Positions 26,805 to 37,333 of a stretch of 64,000 bases of DNA are shown one piece after another. Origin of the DNA: Arcobacter vandammei. Its GTDB lineage: Bacteria; Campylobacterota; Campylobacteria; Campylobacterales; Arcobacteraceae. Both the position numbers and the translations under genes were made by a program. The notes beneath the pieces were generated by a model, which was given only the letters and a program-made list of their open reading frames with translations, was not told the origin of the DNA and did no database searches. Location of the stretch: positions 1-64,000 of the forward strand of contig NZ_JADKPZ010000014.1 of the NCBI RefSeq assembly GCF_016106035.1. Direction: 5' to 3'. Positions within the stretch are counted from its first letter, which is position 1; each line of letters opens with the position of its first letter.

Positions 26805-27923
26805 TTGAACCATATTAAAGCTATTTTATTAATCTTCTTTTCTCTTTTTTTTATATCATGTGAACAAAAAGAGCAAAAAACACAAAATCAAATGCCAATT
26901 GAAGTTGGATTTATAAATCTAAAAAAAGAGCCTGTAAACCTAGAAGTAGAGCTAATAGGAAAAGTAAAAGCAAAAGAGATGGCACAAATAAGACCACAAA
27001 TAAGTGGAATTATTGAAAAACAAAATTTTGTAGATGGAAGCTTTGTAAAAAAGGGCGATATTTTATACACAATAGAAAGCTCAACTTATAAAGCAAGTGT
27101 AAATCAAGCTCAAGCTTTATTAAATAGTGCAAAAGCTTCACTTATAAGTAGTGAAGCAAAGAGTAAAAGAGCAGAAGAACTTCTAAAATTTGACGGTATA
27201 TCAAAACAAGAAGTAGATGATATAAAAGCCTCATATCTTCAAGCAAAAGCTTTAGTTGAACAAAGAGGTGCAGAGCTTGAAAGTGCAAAAATAGATTTAA
27301 ATAGAACTCTTATAAAAGCACCAATTAGTGGATATATTGGTATTTCAAATGTAACTGTTGGGGCTTTGGTAAATGCAAATCAAAGTGATGAACTTGTAAA
27401 TATAAAAGATACTCAAACTATTTTTGTAGATTTAACACAATCTTATAATCAAATTTTAAATTTGCGAAATCTTATCGATTTTAATAATAATATAGATGTA
27501 ACTCTTAGCTTTGATAATGGGCAAGAATACCCACTAAAAGGAAAACTTGAAGCAAAAGAGCTAAGTGTTGATGAGAGTAGTCAAACTGTAACTTTAAGAG
27601 CAGTTTTTCCAAACCCAAATAATCTTTTACTTTCAGGTATGATGACAAAGGCAACTTTACAAAGTGATAAAAAAGTTGAAGCCTTTTTAGTTCCACAAAA
27701 AGCAGTTTTAAGAGACCAAAAAGCAAATCCTATTTTAACTCTAATTACAGATGAAAATAAAACTATCACAAAAATAGTAAAAATAGAAAGAGCAGTAGAT
27801 GATAAATGGCTTATTTTGGATAATATTAGTGAAAATGATAGAGTTATTATTGAGGGCTTAAACAAAATAAATACAAGAACAATAGTAAGTCCTAAAGATT
27901 TAAATACAGAATATAAAGATTAA
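26805..27923 (+). CDS. RND efflux periplasmic adaptor lipoprotein
   Basis: A 372-residue membrane fusion protein. The start is TTG at 26805, supported by TAAGGT at 8-base spacing and by the absence of any ATG for 29 codons. A lipoprotein signal ends in FFISC (Cys about residue 20). The lipoyl and helical-hairpin halves (RPQISGIIEKQNF, then IKAPISGYIG) are typical of AcrA/MexA/CmeA. It bridges the inner membrane pump and outer membrane channel encoded directly downstream (pump start 3 bases after the stop). Confidence 0.9.
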   Translation: MNHIKAILLIFFSLFFISCEQKEQKTQNQMPIEVGFINLKKEPVNLEVELIGKVKAKEMAQIRPQISGIIEKQNFVDGSFVKKGDILYTIESSTYKASVNQAQALLNSAKASLISSEAKSKRAEELLKFDGISKQEVDDIKASYLQAKALVEQRGAELESAKIDLNRTLIKAPISGYIGISNVTVGALVNANQSDELVNIKDTQTIFVDLTQSYNQILNLRNLIDFNNNIDVTLSFDNGQEYPLKGKLEAKELSVDESSQTVTLRAVFPNPNNLLLSGMMTKATLQSDKKVEAFLVPQKAVLRDQKANPILTLITDENKTITKIVKIERAVDDKWLILDNISENDRVIIEGLNKINTRTIVSPKDLNTEYKD

Positions 27924-27926
27924 AAG

Positions 27927-30900
27927 ATGATTGCAAAGTTTTTTATTTTTAGACCCATTTTTGCTTGGGTTATTTCACTTATTATTATGATTAGTGGAGT
28001 TGTAAGCCTTTATATTTTACCAGTTGAGCAGTATCCTGATATTGTTCCTCCTCAAATAAATATAAGCACTTCATATGGTGGTGCTGATGCCAAAACTGTT
28101 GAAAATAGTGTAACCCAAATAATAGAGCAACAGCTAACTGGTCTTGATGGAATGTTATATTTCTCTTCAAGTTCAAGTTCCGCTGGGAACTCAAAAATTA
28201 CAATCACATTTTCTCAAGAAGTAAATGCTGATATTGCACAAGTTCAAGTACAAAATAAAGTAAATCAAGTGCTTTCAAGACTTCCTGATGATGTACAAAG
28301 ACAAGGTGTTAGAGTCTTTAAATCTCAAAGTGATTTTTTGATGATGGCAAGTATTTATGACTCAACAGGAAAAGCAGATAAAACAGATATTAGCGACTTT
28401 TTAGTAAGTAATTTACAAGATAGCATCTCAAGAATTGATGGGGTTGGAGATGTGCAGGTTTTTGGTGGTTCTTATGCTATGAGAATTTGGCTAGACCCAT
28501 ATAAGCTTGAAAAATACTCTTTAATTCCAAAAGATGTGCAAAATGCAATAAATGCTCAAAACTCACAAGCAAGTGCTGGAAGACTGGGAGCTATGCCAAC
28601 TTTGGATAAACAGCAACTCTCTGTTGTTGTAACTGCTAGAAATATGTTTGAAAATGTACAAGAGTTTGAAAATATAGTTTTAAAATCAAATTTAGATGGA
28701 AGCAGTGTAAAGATAAAAGATATAGCAAGAGTTGAAATAGGAGCTCAAAGCTATAACAATGTTACAGCATTAAATGGTTTTCCAGCTTCTGGAATATCTA
28801 TACAACTAGCAAGTGGAGCAAATGCAGTTGCAACTTCAAATAGGGTAAAAGAGTTTTTAGAAAATGCCCAAACTCTTCTTCCTGATGGTTATAAAATTGC
28901 CTATCCTAGAGATACAACATCTTTTATCAAAGCTTCTATAAATGAGGTTGTAAAGACTCTAATTGAAGCTATTGTTTTGGTTGTGTTAGTGATGTTTTTA
29001 TTCTTAAAGAGCTTTAGAGCAACACTTATTCCAGCAATTGCTGTACCTGTTGTACTTTTGGGAACTTTTGCTATTTTAAATATCTTTGGATATACAATAA
29101 ATACTCTTACAATGTTTGCTTTGGTTTTAGCAATTGGACTTTTAGTTGATGATGCTATTGTTGTAGTTGAAAATGTTGAAAGAAATATGAATGAAAAAAA
29201 CTTAAGCCCAAAAGAAGCAACAATTTTATCAATGAATGAAGTAACAAGTGCTTTAATAGGAATTACAACAGTTCTAAGTGTTGTATTCTTACCTATGGCA
29301 TTTTTTAGTGGAAGTACAGGAATAATTTATAGACAATTTTCAATTACAATAATCTCTTCTATGGTTTTATCAGTTATTGTAGCACTTACTTTAACTCCAG
29401 CACTATGTGCAACTATTTTAAAACCTCATTCAAAAGAAGAAGAAAATAATAAAAATAGTGGCTTTATGCACTCTTTTGAAGAGAAATTTACAAGCTTTAC
29501 AAAAAAATATAGCTCTTGGGTAGAAAAAATCCTTTTAAAACCAAAAAGATGGTTAATATTTTATCTTGCTATTATTGTAGCTTCAAGCTATATTTTTATA
29601 AAACTTCCAACTAGTTTTTTACCAAAAGAGGATCAAGGAAGTTTAATGGTACAGTTTACTCTTCCTGTTGGTGCAGTTGCACAAAGAACTGTCGATGTAG
29701 CAAATATTATAAGAGATTACTTTATGATAGAAGAAGCCGATGCTTTAAATACAATTTTTACAATTTCTGGTTTTAGTAGTCGTAGTAGTGGGCAAAATGT
29801 AGGAACAGCTTTTTTATCTTTAAAAAATTGGGACTTAAGAGATAAAAACAATCATGTTGATGAGATTAGTAAAAGAGCAACAAAAGCTTTTAACAACCCA
29901 AATAGCAAATATTTTATAAGAGATGCAAGGGTATTTACTATAAATCCTAGTGTTATTCAAGGTTTAGGAAGTAGTGATGGATTTGAATTTCAGTTATTAG
30001 CTAGTTCAAAACTAACTAGAGATGAGTTGAAAATTGCCAAAGATAAGCTAGTAGAAGATGCAAAAAGTAATCCAAAAATAAACTCAGTAAGAGCAGATGG
30101 AACAGAAGAATCACCTCAGCTTAAAATCTCTTATGATACAAATAAAGCCTTAGCTTTAGGTCTTAGTTTAAGCGATATAGATAGTACTTTAAGTGCTGCT
30201 TGGGGTGGAACTTATGTAAATGATTATATAGATAAAACTAGAGTAAAAAGAGTTTATATTCAAGCAGATGCACCTTATAGAAGTACACCTGAAGATTTAT
30301 ACAAATGGAAAGTAAGAAATAACCATGGAACTATGACTGCTTTTAGTGAATTTAGCTCTTTTTCTTGGGTTTATGCACCAGAAGAGCTAACAAGATTTAA
30401 TGGCTTTATCTCTTATGAAATACAAGGAAGTGCAGCACAAAAAGTTAGTTCTGGAGATGCTATGAATGAGATGGATAAACTAGCTTCAACTCTTGGAAGT
30501 GGTATAATGCACGAATATAGTGGAGCTTCTTATCAAGAAAAAATAGCAAGTAATCAAACTTTGGTTTTATACTCTATCTCTCTTTTAGTTATTTTCTTAT
30601 GTCTTGCAGCTTTATATGAGAGCTGGAGTGTTCCTTTTTCTGTACTTTTAGTTGTTCCTTTAGGAGTTTTAGGAGCAGTTTTATCTATATATTTACGAGA
30701 TTTAAGTAACGATGTATATTTTCAAGTAGCTCTTTTGGCTGTTATGGGATTGGCTAGTAAAAATGCCATTTTAATAGTTGAGTTTATTAATAGTGCATAT
30801 AGCAATGGTATGAATTTAGTTGAAGCAGCTATTCAAGGTGCTAAATTAAGACTAAGACCAATAATTATGACTTCACTAGCTTTTATTGCAGGAATTATTC

Positions 30901-31061
30901 CTTTGGCAATTTCAAGTGGAGCAGGAGCAAATAGTAGAATTGCAATAGGAACGGCAATTTTAGGTGGAACAATAAGTGCTACAATTTTAGCAATATTTTT
31001 TGTACCACTATTTTTTGTAATTATTAAAAAAATATTTGAAAAAGAGGTAAAAAATGTTTAA
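27927..31061 (+). CDS. RND multidrug efflux pump (AcrB/CmeB type)
   Basis: A 1044-residue HAE1-family RND permease with 12 helices and two large periplasmic loops. The start FFIFRPIFAWVI and the helix 4 proton relay aspartates (GLLVDDAIVVVENVE) are standard; the second half has ASKNAILIVEF. It pumps hydrophobic drugs, bile salts or dyes from periplasm and inner leaflet, driven by protons. It overlaps the outer membrane gene by 8 bases, so three subunits of one tripartite pump are made together. Confidence 0.95.
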   Translation: MIAKFFIFRPIFAWVISLIIMISGVVSLYILPVEQYPDIVPPQINISTSYGGADAKTVENSVTQIIEQQLTGLDGMLYFSSSSSSAGNSKITITFSQEVNADIAQVQVQNKVNQVLSRLPDDVQRQGVRVFKSQSDFLMMASIYDSTGKADKTDISDFLVSNLQDSISRIDGVGDVQVFGGSYAMRIWLDPYKLEKYSLIPKDVQNAINAQNSQASAGRLGAMPTLDKQQLSVVVTARNMFENVQEFENIVLKSNLDGSSVKIKDIARVEIGAQSYNNVTALNGFPASGISIQLASGANAVATSNRVKEFLENAQTLLPDGYKIAYPRDTTSFIKASINEVVKTLIEAIVLVVLVMFLFLKSFRATLIPAIAVPVVLLGTFAILNIFGYTINTLTMFALVLAIGLLVDDAIVVVENVERNMNEKNLSPKEATILSMNEVTSALIGITTVLSVVFLPMAFFSGSTGIIYRQFSITIISSMVLSVIVALTLTPALCATILKPHSKEEENNKNSGFMHSFEEKFTSFTKKYSSWVEKILLKPKRWLIFYLAIIVASSYIFIKLPTSFLPKEDQGSLMVQFTLPVGAVAQRTVDVANIIRDYFMIEEADALNTIFTISGFSSRSSGQNVGTAFLSLKNWDLRDKNNHVDEISKRATKAFNNPNSKYFIRDARVFTINPSVIQGLGSSDGFEFQLLASSKLTRDELKIAKDKLVEDAKSNPKINSVRADGTEESPQLKISYDTNKALALGLSLSDIDSTLSAAWGGTYVNDYIDKTRVKRVYIQADAPYRSTPEDLYKWKVRNNHGTMTAFSEFSSFSWVYAPEELTRFNGFISYEIQGSAAQKVSSGDAMNEMDKLASTLGSGIMHEYSGASYQEKIASNQTLVLYSISLLVIFLCLAALYESWSVPFSVLLVVPLGVLGAVLSIYLRDLSNDVYFQVALLAVMGLASKNAILIVEFINSAYSNGMNLVEAAIQGAKLRLRPIIMTSLAFIAGIIPLAISSGAGANSRIAIGTAILGGTISATILAIFFVPLFFVIIKKIFEKEVKNV

Positions 31062-32421
31062 AAAATCTCTAAGCCTTACATTTTTTACTCTATTTTTCAG
31101 CTCTTGTGTATCATTAGCTCCAAATTTAGATTTAAGAAATGAAAATGTTATACCTGAAAATTTTAAAAACTATCAACAAATAGAAGATACAAAAGAGCTA
31201 AGTTTAAATGATTTTTTACTAGATTCAAATTTAAAATCTATTATAGAACTTACTCTTGAAAATAACAAAGATATAAGAGTTGCTATTTTAAATATTGAGC
31301 AATCAAAAGCTCTATATAGAATTGAAAAATCAAATCTTTTCCCTAAAATAGATGCAAATGGAAGTTTAAATAGAACAAAAGAGAATGAGCAAATAAGCAA
31401 CAAATATAAAGCTAGTGTTGGAACGGTTTTTGAGCTTGATCTGTTTGGAAAAAATAGAAGTTTAAGCGATGTTGCCAAAAATAGCTTTTTTGCTACACAA
31501 TATGCACTTAGTTCAACCAAACTAAGCCTTATTTCTCAAACTATAAACTCCTATTTAAGCCTTGCAACAAATCTTGAGAATTTAGCTTTACAAAAAGAGA
31601 TAGATAAAAATCTAAATAGTGTTTATGAGCTTACAAATAAAAAATTCCAAGCTGGAGTTATAAGTAAAGAAGAGGTTCTTTCAAGTCTTGCCACACTAAA
31701 AGAGAGTCAAAACCAAATACTAGAGTATGAAAATCAAGTACAAATAGATATAAACTCTCTTGAACTTCTTTTAGGCAGACAAGTTTCTGAAGATTTACTT
31801 CCAAAAAGCTTAAAAAAAGATGATAGCTACTTAGCTTTAGTAAAAGCTGGAATTAGTTCAAAAATAATTCTAAATAGACCAGATATAAAAGAGTTAGAGT
31901 ATAAATTAAAATCAAAAAATGCAAATATTGGAGCAGCAAGAGCTGCATTTTTTCCAAGTATTAGCCTAACAGCAAATACTGGATTTTCTAGTTCTAGTTT
32001 AAATAATCTTTTTTCAAGTTCAAATAGTTTTTGGCAAATAAGCCCATCTATAAACATTCCAATATTTAATGCAGGTGAAAATAGTGCAAAATTAAAACTA
32101 AGTGAAACTCAAAAAGAGATAGCTTTGGCTGAGTATCAAAAAGGTATTCAAACAGCTTTTAAAGAGGTAAATGATGCTTTAGTAGTGCGAAAAAATATCT
32201 ATACAAAACTGCAAAATCAAAAAGAGCTTACAGCTTCAGTAGAAGAAGCTTACAATATTGCTTTAAACTCTTATAAAGTCGGTTATGGAAGCTACTTAAA
32301 TATGTTAGTTGCACAAAAATCATATATAACTTCACAAAAAACTTTGATAAATACCTATCTTGAAGAGTTAGAAAATAGAGTTGAAATTTTTAAAACTTTA
32401 GGTGGAAATTTTAGTGAATAA
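31054..32421 (+). CDS. Outer membrane efflux lipoprotein (NodT/CmeC type)
   Basis: A 455-residue TolC-superfamily channel with a lipoprotein signal (FFSSC, Cys about 18) and two internal TolC-like repeats (NKDIRVAILNIEQSKA; later RPDIKELEYKLKSKNA and AAFFPSISLTANTG). It forms the exit duct of the pump encoded upstream. It starts within the last codons of the pump gene. No TetR-type repressor lies beside this operon, unlike cmeABC of Campylobacter; a diguanylate cyclase gene precedes it instead. Confidence 0.93.
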   Translation: MFKKSLSLTFFTLFFSSCVSLAPNLDLRNENVIPENFKNYQQIEDTKELSLNDFLLDSNLKSIIELTLENNKDIRVAILNIEQSKALYRIEKSNLFPKIDANGSLNRTKENEQISNKYKASVGTVFELDLFGKNRSLSDVAKNSFFATQYALSSTKLSLISQTINSYLSLATNLENLALQKEIDKNLNSVYELTNKKFQAGVISKEEVLSSLATLKESQNQILEYENQVQIDINSLELLLGRQVSEDLLPKSLKKDDSYLALVKAGISSKIILNRPDIKELEYKLKSKNANIGAARAAFFPSISLTANTGFSSSSLNNLFSSSNSFWQISPSINIPIFNAGENSAKLKLSETQKEIALAEYQKGIQTAFKEVNDALVVRKNIYTKLQNQKELTASVEEAYNIALNSYKVGYGSYLNMLVAQKSYITSQKTLINTYLEELENRVEIFKTLGGNFSE

Positions 32422-32590
32422 AATATATGGTAGTTTTATTATATTTTTCTATTTTCTTAAATACCCAATTTTAATCTATCTTGCTATTTGCTACTATAAA
32501 GGTTTTGAAGCTGGGATTGTTATGAATATTTTGGGAATTATCTCTATAATTTTAGTATTTAAAGATATATTTTTTAGAAAAAAGAAATGA
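32402..32590 (+). CDS. Small two-helix membrane protein
   Basis: A 62-residue (or 58-residue) hydrophobic protein with two membrane helices and a basic tail (FFRKKK). It overlaps the end of the outer membrane efflux gene; the start is GTG at 32402 or 32414. Similar short membrane ORFs often trail transporter operons, but I do not recognise a family. It may be an accessory peptide of the pump or unrelated. Confidence 0.5.
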   Translation: MEILVNKIYGSFIIFFYFLKYPILIYLAICYYKGFEAGIVMNILGIISIILVFKDIFFRKKK

Positions 32591-32616
32591 AATAAAATGG
32601 GTTTCCCCATTTTATT
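32591..32616. terminator. Convergent terminator hairpin
   Basis: Arms AATAAAATGGG and CCCATTTTATT with loop TTTC, between the small membrane gene and the chemoreceptor gene. Confidence 0.75.
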
Positions 32617-34581
32617 CTAAAAGCTCTCCCACTCATCATCATTTGATTTTGATTTTACAGGTTCAACTTTTTTTACTGATTTTGGTTCATTGTAAGAGAT
32701 ATTCTTAGTAACATTTTTTGTCTCATTACTTGTTGATTTTCTAGCTTGTGCAACAACTTCATCTTTACCTAAAAAGCTTTTTTCCATTACATCTTGAACA
32801 ATATGTTTTGAAATTGCATCTGTATCATTTGCAATTTCATGAGTTCTTGCTGCAATTGCAGCATTTTGTTGAGTTTGTTGGTCAAGCATTGTAACAGCAT
32901 CATTTATTTGAGAAATTCCACTTTGTTGCTCTTTAGAAGCATTTGAAATTTCAACTATCATAGAAGCAGATTTTTCAATATTTGATAATAAATCTTCATA
33001 TCCTTTTATCATAGAATCAGATATATTTTTTCCTTCTTGTGCTTTTGATGTTGCAATTTCAACAATATTTTTAATCTCTTTAGCAGCTTCAGCACTTCTA
33101 CTTGCCAGATTTCTAACCTCTCCTGCAACAACAGCAAATCCTTTTCCAGCTTCTCCAGCTGTTGCTGCTTCAACAGCGGCATTTAAAGATAAAATATTTG
33201 TTTGAAATGCAATTTGGTCAATTACAGCAATTGCTTCATTTATATTATTTACTTGATTTGTGATTTCTTCCATAGCAATTGCAGTATTTCTAGCCATTCC
33301 TTGACCAGTTTTTGCAGAATTTGAAACTTGATTTGAATAATCTTGCATTTTTAAAACATTATTTGTATTATTTACAACTGTACTTGTAATCTCTTCAAGA
33401 GCAGCTGCTGTTTCCTCTAATGAAGCAGCTGCTTCATTTGCACTTGTATTTAATGTATTTACATTTTGAATTAATATTTTTGAAGAGTCTTCAAGTCTTA
33501 CACCACTTCCTAAACTATCTTTTAACATGGTGCTAATTGCAGCTTGAAGTGTATTTATTCCTGTAATCATCTTTTCAAGAACTCCACCCTCTTCATCATC
33601 TTTTCCTAATTCCAAAACAGGTCTATAATCATAATTTGAGTAAGAAGCTAAAACTTCATTTATATGAACAAATCTATCTTTTGTATGATTTATCATATCA
33701 TTTAGCTCATTTTTAAACTCATTTAATGAATTATTTGGAGTTGATTTATCTATAGTTTGTGAATACCAACCATTTCTTACTCTTATCATTACAGCTTTTG
33801 CTTCATCTATTAACTCATTATCTTTTTCTATTGTATCTTGAACAATATCTATATTTTCGTTTATAAGTTTTGCCATCTCTCCAAACTCATCTTTTGAAGA
33901 GTCATCCAAAGTCATAACATTATCACTTTTTCTATTTAAAAAGTTAAAGAAGCTTAAAAGTCCTGCTTTAAAATTTCCTAGAGATTTTATAATATTATTT
34001 GAGATAAAAATTGAAATTAATATAAATATTGAAATTGCAAAAATCCCAATAAGAGATAATTCTGTAGTAAGATTTTTTATGGCTTTATCTTTTCTCTCAT
34101 TTACATCAATATTTAAAGATAAAATACTATCTTCAAGTTTTTTTGCAACTTGTATCATTCCTGAAACCATATTTTCAAGTTTAGCATTTGACTCTGAACT
34201 ATTATCACTCATTTTGATTTTTGCCATAATCTCAAAGCTAGAAAGATAATCATCAACCATAGCAATATTTTCATCTGCTATTTTTCTATTTTTTTCAGAT
34301 TGAAATTGAGTTTTTAAATCAAGTAAAACTTTTTTTAATTCATTAAACTCTTTTACAACAAACTCTTTCTTTTCAAGAGTTGAATCAAGCATAAATTGAT
34401 AAACTGTAATTCTAGCTTCTAATAACTCTTTTACACTACTTTCAGTTTTAGTAGCAATTTGTGTTCTCTCTTCTATATAGTTCATTGAACTTGTATATAC
34501 AAAAGCTACAATCAAAGCTATTAAAATAACTAAAATAGGAAAGGATAAAAGTTTAGTTTTTGTACTAAGATTTTTAAACAT
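32617..34581 (-). CDS. Methyl-accepting chemotaxis protein
   Basis: A 654-residue chemoreceptor: membrane helix (about 12-30), periplasmic four-helix-bundle-like sensor with many charged helices, second helix near 185-205, a long HAMP/linker region, and the conserved cytoplasmic tip around [20 protein letters not shown] with flanking adaptation helices. The C-terminus is EWESF, close to the NWETF pentapeptide that tethers CheR and CheB in enteric receptors. Ligand unknown. Transcribed alone. Confidence 0.93.
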   Translation of the reverse strand: MFKNLSTKTKLLSFPILVILIALIVAFVYTSSMNYIEERTQIATKTESSVKELLEARITVYQFMLDSTLEKKEFVVKEFNELKKVLLDLKTQFQSEKNRKIADENIAMVDDYLSSFEIMAKIKMSDNSSESNAKLENMVSGMIQVAKKLEDSILSLNIDVNERKDKAIKNLTTELSLIGIFAISIFILISIFISNNIIKSLGNFKAGLLSFFNFLNRKSDNVMTLDDSSKDEFGEMAKLINENIDIVQDTIEKDNELIDEAKAVMIRVRNGWYSQTIDKSTPNNSLNEFKNELNDMINHTKDRFVHINEVLASYSNYDYRPVLELGKDDEEGGVLEKMITGINTLQAAISTMLKDSLGSGVRLEDSSKILIQNVNTLNTSANEAAASLEETAAALEEITSTVVNNTNNVLKMQDYSNQVSNSAKTGQGMARNTAIAMEEITNQVNNINEAIAVIDQIAFQTNILSLNAAVEAATAGEAGKGFAVVAGEVRNLASRSAEAAKEIKNIVEIATSKAQEGKNISDSMIKGYEDLLSNIEKSASMIVEISNASKEQQSGISQINDAVTMLDQQTQQNAAIAARTHEIANDTDAISKHIVQDVMEKSFLGKDEVVAQARKSTSNETKNVTKNISYNEPKSVKKVEPVKSKSNDDEWESF

Positions 34582-34678
34582 TTGAGCACCTTTATAATTT
34601 TGTATTATATTTTATATACTTAGTTATTAATCTTTTATTAATATATTTATTTATTCTTGATTTATAAATCATTTTTAT

Positions 34679-34706
34679 AATTAAGTAAAATAAATTTTAC
34701 TTAATT
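34679..34706. repeat. 13-base perfect hairpin at the end of purN
   Basis: AATTAAGTAAAAT and ATTTTACTTAATT around AA, overlapping the last codons of purN. A T-run follows only on the plus strand, so as a purN terminator it is imperfect. Confidence 0.5.
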
Positions 34707-35287
34707 TTTTTATCTAATACAACTTTAAATGCTTCAACAATAGCAGTTTTTTCAAGCTCTTTTATTCTATTTTCTAAACTCTCAGCCGTTTCATTTTCAT
34801 TTAATTCCAACTCTTTTATTAAAATTGTTTCACCCTCATCATAATTTTCATCTATATAGTGAATTGTAACACCTGATTTTTTCTCACCATTTTTTACAAC
34901 AGCTTCATGCACAAAATGCCCATACATCCCAGCTCCTCCATAAATTGAAGGTAAAATTGCAGGGTGAGTATTTATGATTTTTTTTGGAAAAGTTTTTAAC
35001 AAATTCTCCTCAATTTTTTTCATATATCCAGATAAAAATATATAATCACAATCAAACTTTTTTAAAGTTTGTGCTATTTTTAAATCTAAGTTTTCATCTG
35101 GAAATAGATTTTTATTTATTACAAAAGATTCTATACCATATTTTGAAGCTTTTTCAAGAACTCCTGCATTTGAGTTATTTGTGATAATCACACACACTTT
35201 TGCATCTAAAATGCCTTGCTCTATTGCTTTTTGTATTATCTCAAAACCACTTCCATTGTATGAAGCTAAAATTCCTATTTTTTTCAT
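34697..35287 (-). CDS. purN: Phosphoribosylglycinamide formyltransferase
   Basis: A 196-residue formyltransferase of the PurN fold. Phosphate loop ASYNGSGFE (about 8-16) replaces the more usual SGNGSN; the active-site NTHPAILPS and the late aspartate segment (DENYDEGETI) are in place. It transfers formyl from 10-formyl-THF to GAR in purine synthesis. It follows ruvC by 19 bases on the same strand, so the two may share a transcript. Confidence 0.88.
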   Translation of the reverse strand: MKKIGILASYNGSGFEIIQKAIEQGILDAKVCVIITNNSNAGVLEKASKYGIESFVINKNLFPDENLDLKIAQTLKKFDCDYIFLSGYMKKIEENLLKTFPKKIINTHPAILPSIYGGAGMYGHFVHEAVVKNGEKKSGVTIHYIDENYDEGETILIKELELNENETAESLENRIKELEKTAIVEAFKVVLDKKIK

Positions 35288-35306
35288 CTATTTTTCCTTT
35301 AATTTA

Positions 35307-35777
35307 TTAATTTTTTACTCTTTGAGCATGAGTTAAAGCAATTGCTATTGCGTCCGTTATATCAAGTGGTTTTATCTCTTTTTTTATTCCCAAAAGCCTT
35401 TTAACCATAAAAGCAACCTGCTCTTTTGTAGCCTTTCCATTTCCTGTAACTGCTTGTTTTACTTGAAGTGGAGTATATTCAGCAAAATTTCCAAAATTTT
35501 GTAAGATTTTAAGACTTATTGCTCCTCTAAACTGTGCTAGTTTTATAACAGTTTTTGGATTAAATGCATAAAACATATCTTCAATTGATACTTCATCTAT
35601 ATTGTGGGCTTTAAATATCAAATCAATTCCCTCTGTCATCTCTACAATTTGCTCTTGTAAAATTGTAGTTTTTATTTTTATAAGCCCTGCTTCAATAAGT
35701 TTTAAATCTCTTCCACTTTTTTCAACAACTGCATAACCACAGTTTCTTGTTCCTGGGTCAATTCCTAATATTTTCAA
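35307..35777 (-). CDS. ruvC: Holliday junction endonuclease RuvC
   Basis: A 156-residue RuvC, of normal length, with the first catalytic aspartate in [13 protein letters not shown] (D7), the glutamate in [10 protein letters not shown], and the closing acidic pair in [15 protein letters not shown]. It cuts four-way junctions bound by RuvAB. It reads away from dnaA, with the replication origin in between. Confidence 0.95.
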   Translation of the reverse strand: MKILGIDPGTRNCGYAVVEKSGRDLKLIEAGLIKIKTTILQEQIVEMTEGIDLIFKAHNIDEVSIEDMFYAFNPKTVIKLAQFRGAISLKILQNFGNFAEYTPLQVKQAVTGNGKATKEQVAFMVKRLLGIKKEIKPLDITDAIAIALTHAQRVKN

Positions 35778-35801
35778 TATTTCACTCTTTTATTTATAAA
35801 T

Positions 35802-35899
35802 TTATTCACATTTGTAAAAATACGATTATATCGAATGTTTTATATAATTATTTTTTTAAGTAATAAAAATTATTCACAACTTATTCACTATGTGAACAA
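35802..35899. other. oriC: Putative replication origin with DnaA-box cluster
   Basis: The 226-base ruvC-dnaA gap holds TTATTCACA at 35802-35810 and 35870-35878, TTATTCACT at 35881-35889, and TTGTTCACA on the minus strand at 35891-35899. They share the TTCAC core used by Campylobacterota DnaA. The stretch 35825-35869 is nearly pure A/T and could be the unwinding element. Origin function is inferred from the site cluster and the dnaA neighbourhood. Confidence 0.7.
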
Positions 35900-36003
35900 A
35901 TAATTATTTTCCAACATTTTATACTCTTTTTGCTTTCTTGAAGCTATTTTATAAAATTTTTAGATATAATATTTACCATTACACGAAAAGAGTTTAGGAT
36001 TAA

Positions 36004-37317
36004 ATGACAAGTAAAGATTTTTTAGAACTTATCAAAAAAGAAGCAAATCAAAACGATTATGAAAGATACTTAAAACAGTTAGTTTATAAAAAAGTATCTT
36101 CTGATGAAAATATTGCTATTTTTGAAGTGAATAACAAATATATAGCATCATGGATAAAAAGTAAATTTTCTGATTTAATCCAACACTGTTTCGAAGCTTA
36201 CGATGGCTCTAAACCAAAAATAGAGATAAAACTTGCAGGTGAAAAAAAGACAAAAAAAGAGATTTTAAAAGAGCAAGTTGAAAATGAAACAGCAGAGAGC
36301 ACAATTTTAAATCCATCTTACACTTTTGATTCATTTGTCGTTGGTTCTTCAAACCAAATGGCTTATAATGCTTCACTAGCCGTTGCTTCTAAACCTGGAA
36401 TTCAATATAACCCACTTTTTATCTATGGTGGAACTGGTTTAGGAAAAACTCACCTTTTACAAGCAATAGGAAATTATGCATTAGAAAAAGGTAAAACTGT
36501 AATTTATGTAACAATCGAACAATTTATGAATGATTTTACATTCTCTTTAAAAAATAAAAGTATGGAGCATTTTAGAGCAAAATATAGAAATTGCGATGTT
36601 TTATTAATAGATGATGTTCAGTTTTTAAGTGGGAAAGAGCAAACACAAGAGGAGTTTTTTCACACATTTAACGAACTTCACAATGCAAAAAAACAAATTG
36701 TAATGACAAGTGATAGACTTCCTTCTCAAATTGCTGGTTTAGTTGATAGATTAAAATCAAGATTTGAGTGGGGATTAACAGCTGATGTTCAAATTCCAGG
36801 ACTTGAAACAAAAATCGCTATTATTGAAAAAAAATCAGATTTAAATGGTATAAAACTAAGTAAAGAGATTATAAATTTTATTGCTACAAGTCTTGATAAC
36901 TCTATTAGAGAGATTGAAGGTGTAATTATTAGAATAAATGCAAGTGCATCACTTCTAAATCAAGAGATAAATCTAGCCATGGTTCAAGGTCTTTTAAAAG
37001 AGCAGATAAAAGAGAATAAAGAGAATATTAAACTTCCAGATATTATAAATATGGTATCAAAAGAGTTAAATATAAAACCAAGCGATATTAAATCAAAAAA
37101 ACGAACAGTAGCAGTTGCAAATGCTAGAAGAGTAGTAATTTATTTAGCAAGAGAATTAACACCAAATTCAATGCCAGATATTGCAAAAGTATTAGAGATG
37201 AAAGATCATAGTTCAATTTCTCATAATATAAAAAAGACAAATGAATTAATGGAAAAAGATGAAAATTTTAAGCTAGTAGTTCAAAATTTAAAGAATAAAA
37301 TTATAAATAAGGAGTAA
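36004..37317 (+). CDS. dnaA: Chromosomal replication initiator DnaA
   Basis: A 437-residue DnaA: N-terminal helical domain I, short linker, AAA+ domain with Walker A GGTGLGKTH and Walker B LLIDDVQFL, and the C-terminal box-binding helix-turn-helix with MKDHSSISHN, the family signature (DHSTV in E. coli). ATP-DnaA melts the origin. DnaA boxes lie on both sides of the gene. Confidence 0.98.
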   Translation: MTSKDFLELIKKEANQNDYERYLKQLVYKKVSSDENIAIFEVNNKYIASWIKSKFSDLIQHCFEAYDGSKPKIEIKLAGEKKTKKEILKEQVENETAESTILNPSYTFDSFVVGSSNQMAYNASLAVASKPGIQYNPLFIYGGTGLGKTHLLQAIGNYALEKGKTVIYVTIEQFMNDFTFSLKNKSMEHFRAKYRNCDVLLIDDVQFLSGKEQTQEEFFHTFNELHNAKKQIVMTSDRLPSQIAGLVDRLKSRFEWGLTADVQIPGLETKIAIIEKKSDLNGIKLSKEIINFIATSLDNSIREIEGVIIRINASASLLNQEINLAMVQGLLKEQIKENKENIKLPDIINMVSKELNIKPSDIKSKKRTVAVANARRVVIYLARELTPNSMPDIAKVLEMKDHSSISHNIKKTNELMEKDENFKLVVQNLKNKIINKE

Positions 37318-37333
37318 AGGTTTTAAACTGTTG

